Source: Ohtaekwangia koreensis
Lineage (GTDB): Bacteria > Bacteroidota > Bacteroidia > Cytophagales > Cyclobacteriaceae
Assembly: GCF_900167975.1 (NCBI RefSeq)
Contig: NZ_FUZU01000001.1
Coordinates: forward strand, 315,001-379,000
DNA: 64,000 nucleotides
Direction of reading: 5' to 3'
Position numbers and translations under genes: made by a program. This document shows positions 61,370 through 64,000 of this stretch, in pieces (the first letter of the stretch is position 1; the number at the start of each line of letters is the position of its first letter). Below the pieces are notes generated by a model that was not told the origin of the DNA, did not search any database, and saw only the letters and a program-made list of their open reading frames with translations.

Positions 61370-63553
61370 ATGAAAATACGTTGTATTCCTGGCCATGTGG
61401 TGATGGTGGTATGCCTGCTTGCAGGCAGTTTTGTGAAGGGCCAGGCACAAGATCGATGTGGAGTGGTAGAGGTAATGCAAAACCTGCGGAATAAAAAGTC
61501 AATCCTCGAAAGTGATGTTCAGTTCGAACAATGGATGGACAAACGAAAAGTTAATGCTGCAGGCCGCACCAATGCATCCGAAAAATTTCTGATACCCGTT
61601 GTAGTACATGTCATTCATAGGGGAGAGGCCGTAGGCGTAGGCACAAACATTCCCGATGAGCAAATCATTTCACAGATCAAAGTATTGAACAATGATTTCA
61701 ACCGGCTCAACGCCGATGCTTCTAATACACCGGCGGCATTTCAATCTGTCGCAGGAAGTATAAATATAGAATTTGTATTGGCAAAGCAATCGCCCAGTGG
61801 TGATGAGACAACCGGTATAGTAAGAGTAAAAGGCGCGAAAAGCTCATGGTCAACAAATGATGATGCTGCCTTGAAGGCAACGAGTTACTGGCCTGCCGAA
61901 AATTATTTGAACATCTGGGTAACGAATCTCTCATCAAGCCTATTGGGCTATGCGCAATTTCCGGTATCAAATCTGGCGGGACTTGAAGATGCAGAAGATG
62001 AAAGGCTTACCGACGGTGTGGTAATTGACTATGCTGTATTTGGAAGCAGCGATGATGGCGATTTCGCTCTTAATTCTGAATTTGATAAAGGTCGAACAGC
62101 AACACATGAGGTTGGTCACTTTTTGGGACTCCGTCATATCTGGGGAGATGACGATGGGGCCTGTGGTGGAAGCGGTGATTATGTTTCGGATACTCCTGAT
62201 CAGGGCGACTATACTTCGAGTGAATGTTCTGAGGGGCCTATATCTTCCTGCAGTGTGAATACGATGTTCCAGAATTATATGGACTATTCGGATGATGCGT
62301 GCATGAATCTTTTTACGCAGGAACAAGTTGGTCGCATGATAACGGTAATGGAAAATAGTCCGCGCAGAGTAACACTTCCTGATTCTCCTGGACTGACAGA
62401 ACCTGATCCAAACGCAGTGAGAGATATAGCTATTGTTAGTATTGTTGAGCCTTCATCCGTTCGGTGCGAAGAGACTGCGATACCTACGGTGATCATTAAA
62501 AATAACGGCACGGTAACCATCACCAGCTTGAAAGCAACCTATACATTGAACAACGGTACAGCCAAGAGTTCTTCATTTAAAGATATAGCGGGATTTATAC
62601 CGGGTACGGAAATTGAATTAAACTTGCCATCCATCACGCTCGCTGCTGATGAGAATACATTGGAGGTGGTGATTTCTGATCTCAATGGATTTTCAGATAA
62701 GTACCCTGCAGATAACACGAAAGTCAGAACGGTTGTAGTAAATACATCATCAGATGTGATTCCGCTTCGCGAAAACTTTGACAGCAATTCATTTGAAAAT
62801 CAATGGACCATGGTGAATCCATCCAGTGGAATGAACTGGGAGAAGATCACTACAAATTATAATCAGTCGCTATATTTCAATGCTGCCACGAATGAAGTTG
62901 AAGGCGATGAAGCATGGCTTGTAAGTCCGGTGCTTGATTTTTCTAGTGCTACTACAGCGAGTATGTTTTTTGATTTGTCGTATCGGTACCTGAGCACCGA
63001 TGGAAATAGAAATAGCCTGGATAATCTGCAAGTGCTCGCTTCATCAGATTGTGGCGTAACCTACGATAAAGTTTTGTTTGACGAGACGGGCACATCTTTA
63101 TCTATCGATGAGAGCGCTGTAACATCTATACCTACATCAAAAGAAGACTGGCAGCGCAATTACGTAAACCTCACAGCCTTTGCTGGCAAGAGTGATGTTC
63201 GTCTCGCCTTTGTTTTTTCCAACGACAACGGAAATAATATATACCTGGATAACATTGAATTTTTTACATCGGATGATAAAAATCCAAATTCTGTGAGCAG
63301 CCCTTTTGTCGTATACGACAGCGATCCGATTACTCCCAGCGACTTCTATATTACCTTTAATCTTACAGAGCGCCAGCCTGTGCAATACGAACTTGTAGAT
63401 GTGATGGGGAGGCAAGTTGTTGCGCAACAACTGCAGGATGTGCTTAACCAGACGTATGAAGTCAATGCCGAAAATACAAGTAGTGGAATTTACTTTTTAA
63501 GACTTAAAATCGGGGAATTATATTACACAACGAAAGTCTTCGTAGACAACTAG
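61370..63553 (+). CDS. M43-family (pappalysin/cytophagalysin) metalloprotease with T9SS type-A domain
   Basis: 727 residues. A signal peptide (about 1-25) is followed by a propeptide, then the M43 catalytic domain with the zinc motif HEVGHFLGLRHIWGD (about residues 246-260) and the Met-turn region QNYMDYSDDACMNLFT. Behind it come a CARDB/Ig-like region (TVTITSLKATYTLNNG), a jelly-roll-like MAM/CBM region (WTMVNPSSGMNWEKI) and the C-terminal type-A sorting domain (VQYELVDVMGRQVVAQ ... GIYFLRLKIG ... TTKVFVDN). It is a secreted or surface-bound protease exported by the T9SS. The substrate is unknown. Confidence 0.92.
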   Translation: MKIRCIPGHVVMVVCLLAGSFVKGQAQDRCGVVEVMQNLRNKKSILESDVQFEQWMDKRKVNAAGRTNASEKFLIPVVVHVIHRGEAVGVGTNIPDEQIISQIKVLNNDFNRLNADASNTPAAFQSVAGSINIEFVLAKQSPSGDETTGIVRVKGAKSSWSTNDDAALKATSYWPAENYLNIWVTNLSSSLLGYAQFPVSNLAGLEDAEDERLTDGVVIDYAVFGSSDDGDFALNSEFDKGRTATHEVGHFLGLRHIWGDDDGACGGSGDYVSDTPDQGDYTSSECSEGPISSCSVNTMFQNYMDYSDDACMNLFTQEQVGRMITVMENSPRRVTLPDSPGLTEPDPNAVRDIAIVSIVEPSSVRCEETAIPTVIIKNNGTVTITSLKATYTLNNGTAKSSSFKDIAGFIPGTEIELNLPSITLAADENTLEVVISDLNGFSDKYPADNTKVRTVVVNTSSDVIPLRENFDSNSFENQWTMVNPSSGMNWEKITTNYNQSLYFNAATNEVEGDEAWLVSPVLDFSSATTASMFFDLSYRYLSTDGNRNSLDNLQVLASSDCGVTYDKVLFDETGTSLSIDESAVTSIPTSKEDWQRNYVNLTAFAGKSDVRLAFVFSNDNGNNIYLDNIEFFTSDDKNPNSVSSPFVVYDSDPITPSDFYITFNLTERQPVQYELVDVMGRQVVAQQLQDVLNQTYEVNAENTSSGIYFLRLKIGELYYTTKVFVDN

Positions 63554-63567
63554 TTACTTTCCGCAAA

Positions 63568-63599
63568 TTGCGTGTATGAACGCTTATAATATATATTTG
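63568..63599 (+). promoter_or_regulatory. Promoter of the last gene, set in an inverted repeat
   Basis: TTG (63568-63570), 21 bases, TATATTTG (63592-63599). A perfect 9-bp inverted repeat (TCCGCAAAT at 63560-63568, complement at 63595-63603) overlaps both boxes. The start codon is only 6 bases past the -7 box, so the mRNA may have no leader. Confidence 0.55.
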
Positions 63600-63605
63600 C
63601 GGATT

Positions 63606-64000
63606 ATGAAAAGGATTGTAGTTATTGGATTAGCCACTTTGATGTCTTTAAGTGGTTATTCGCAAACAGCGGGGGATTATCAGACGACTGGAACAGGGTC
63701 AGGCTCTTGGTCTACACTTTCAAATTGGCAAACTTACAATGGTACTTCCTGGGTGGCAGCATCAAGTATTCCTTCCGGTGCTGCAGGAACTACAATAACT
63801 ATTTTGACTGGTAAAACGATAACTTCACCAACTCTCACCTTAAATGGTAATCTAATAATTGGCTCCAATGCCCAACTAACAATCAGTAATTCTGCAACAG
63901 GAACAACTGCTGATTTTACAGTGTCATCAACCGGATCTGTAACAAACAATGGCACTTTAGCATTTGCGGCAGGTTCATCAGCTTCAAACCTTACCAACTT
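63606..64000 (+). CDS. Exported surface protein, N-terminal part
   Basis: The reading frame opens with a signal peptide (MKRIVVIGLATLMSLSGYSQ) at ATG 63606 and is still open at the window end (about 131 residues). The mature start, GDYQTTGTGSGSWSTLSNWQ then SSIPSGAAGTTITILTGK, followed by Thr/Asn/Gly-rich short strands (LTLNGNLIIGSNAQLTISN), is typical of large Bacteroidota surface proteins that begin with a right-handed beta-helix or G8-like region and end with a T9SS tag. The C-terminus is not visible. It follows the protease gene after 52 bases with its own promoter. Confidence 0.75.
   Translation, partial: MKRIVVIGLATLMSLSGYSQTAGDYQTTGTGSGSWSTLSNWQTYNGTSWVAASSIPSGAAGTTITILTGKTITSPTLTLNGNLIIGSNAQLTISNSATGTTADFTVSSTGSVTNNGTLAFAAGSSASNLTN

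Noticed and set aside
1-64000. Prophage, insertion sequence, integron or CRISPR array
   Set aside because: No transposase, integrase, phage structural gene, cas gene or regular direct-repeat array was found on either strand.

Overview
The window is chromosomal DNA of a free-living member of the Bacteroidota, most likely a Cytophagales-type gliding or T9SS-bearing bacterium. The signs are a full-length SprA (2409 aa) translocon gene, proteins ending in type IX secretion sorting domains, a PorE-like OmpA/TPR/propeller protein, DUF3127, GDYXXLXY and CHAT/TPR proteins, and promoters of the Bacteroidota form TTG-N19..21-TAnnTTTG. No phage, transposase, CRISPR array, rRNA or convincing tRNA was seen. 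The genus cannot be named from the sequence alone.

Layout. 1-8.7 kb: end of a DUF2157-like membrane gene, GDYXXLXY protein, PQQ-type sugar dehydrogenase lipoprotein, aldo/keto reductase, a 950-aa exported TPR-CHAT protein, a Tat-type sugar isomerase-like protein and queA. 8.8-17.9 kb: orphan FtsX/MacB permease, recA, COG4324 aminopeptidase, a PhoB/PhoR-like two-component pair, an RluA-family pseudouridine synthase, a ferredoxin reductase, an AraC regulator and a VOC protein. 18.1-20.9 kb: rplM-rpsI-rpsB and tsf, with a strong promoter and an internal terminator. 20.9-27.6 kb (minus strand): PorE-like protein, amidohydrolase lipoprotein, methyltransferase, aspS. 27.7-32.6 kb: small genes, including tadA-DUF3127, superoxide dismutase, an exported beta-solenoid-like protein, a class A beta-lactamase-like lipoprotein and a PhnA-like protein.

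32.7-37.9 kb is a vitamin B12 unit: promoter, cobalamin riboswitch, btuB, cobU, cobT, cobS, cobC. It supports uptake of corrinoids and assembly of the lower nucleotide loop; no corrin-ring genes are present here. 37.9-40.1 kb holds an Rrf2 regulator whose operator is seen twice, once over its own promoter and once before the adjacent NAD(P)-binding protein gene. 40.1-43.5 kb is a probable copper locus: a small Cys/His protein, an MbnP-like lipoprotein, an MbnH-like dihaem protein and a CxxCxC outer-membrane protein, with no methanobactin gene visible. 43.7-50.8 kb: AraC regulator and an RND efflux operon (adaptor, pump, outer-membrane channel) behind a long, hairpin-rich leader.

51-64 kb is a type IX secretion neighbourhood: sprA, a DUF4197 protein, a very small T9SS cargo protein, the wreck of a type-B (CHU_C) cargo gene, a small exported helical protein, an M43 metalloprotease with a type-A sorting domain, and the start of another exported surface protein cut by the window end.

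The strongest less-described signals are the methanobactin-less MbnP/MbnH copper locus, the paired Rrf2 operators, and a codon-context effect in which Ile is written ATA mainly when the previous codon ends in T, making TATA words common inside genes.
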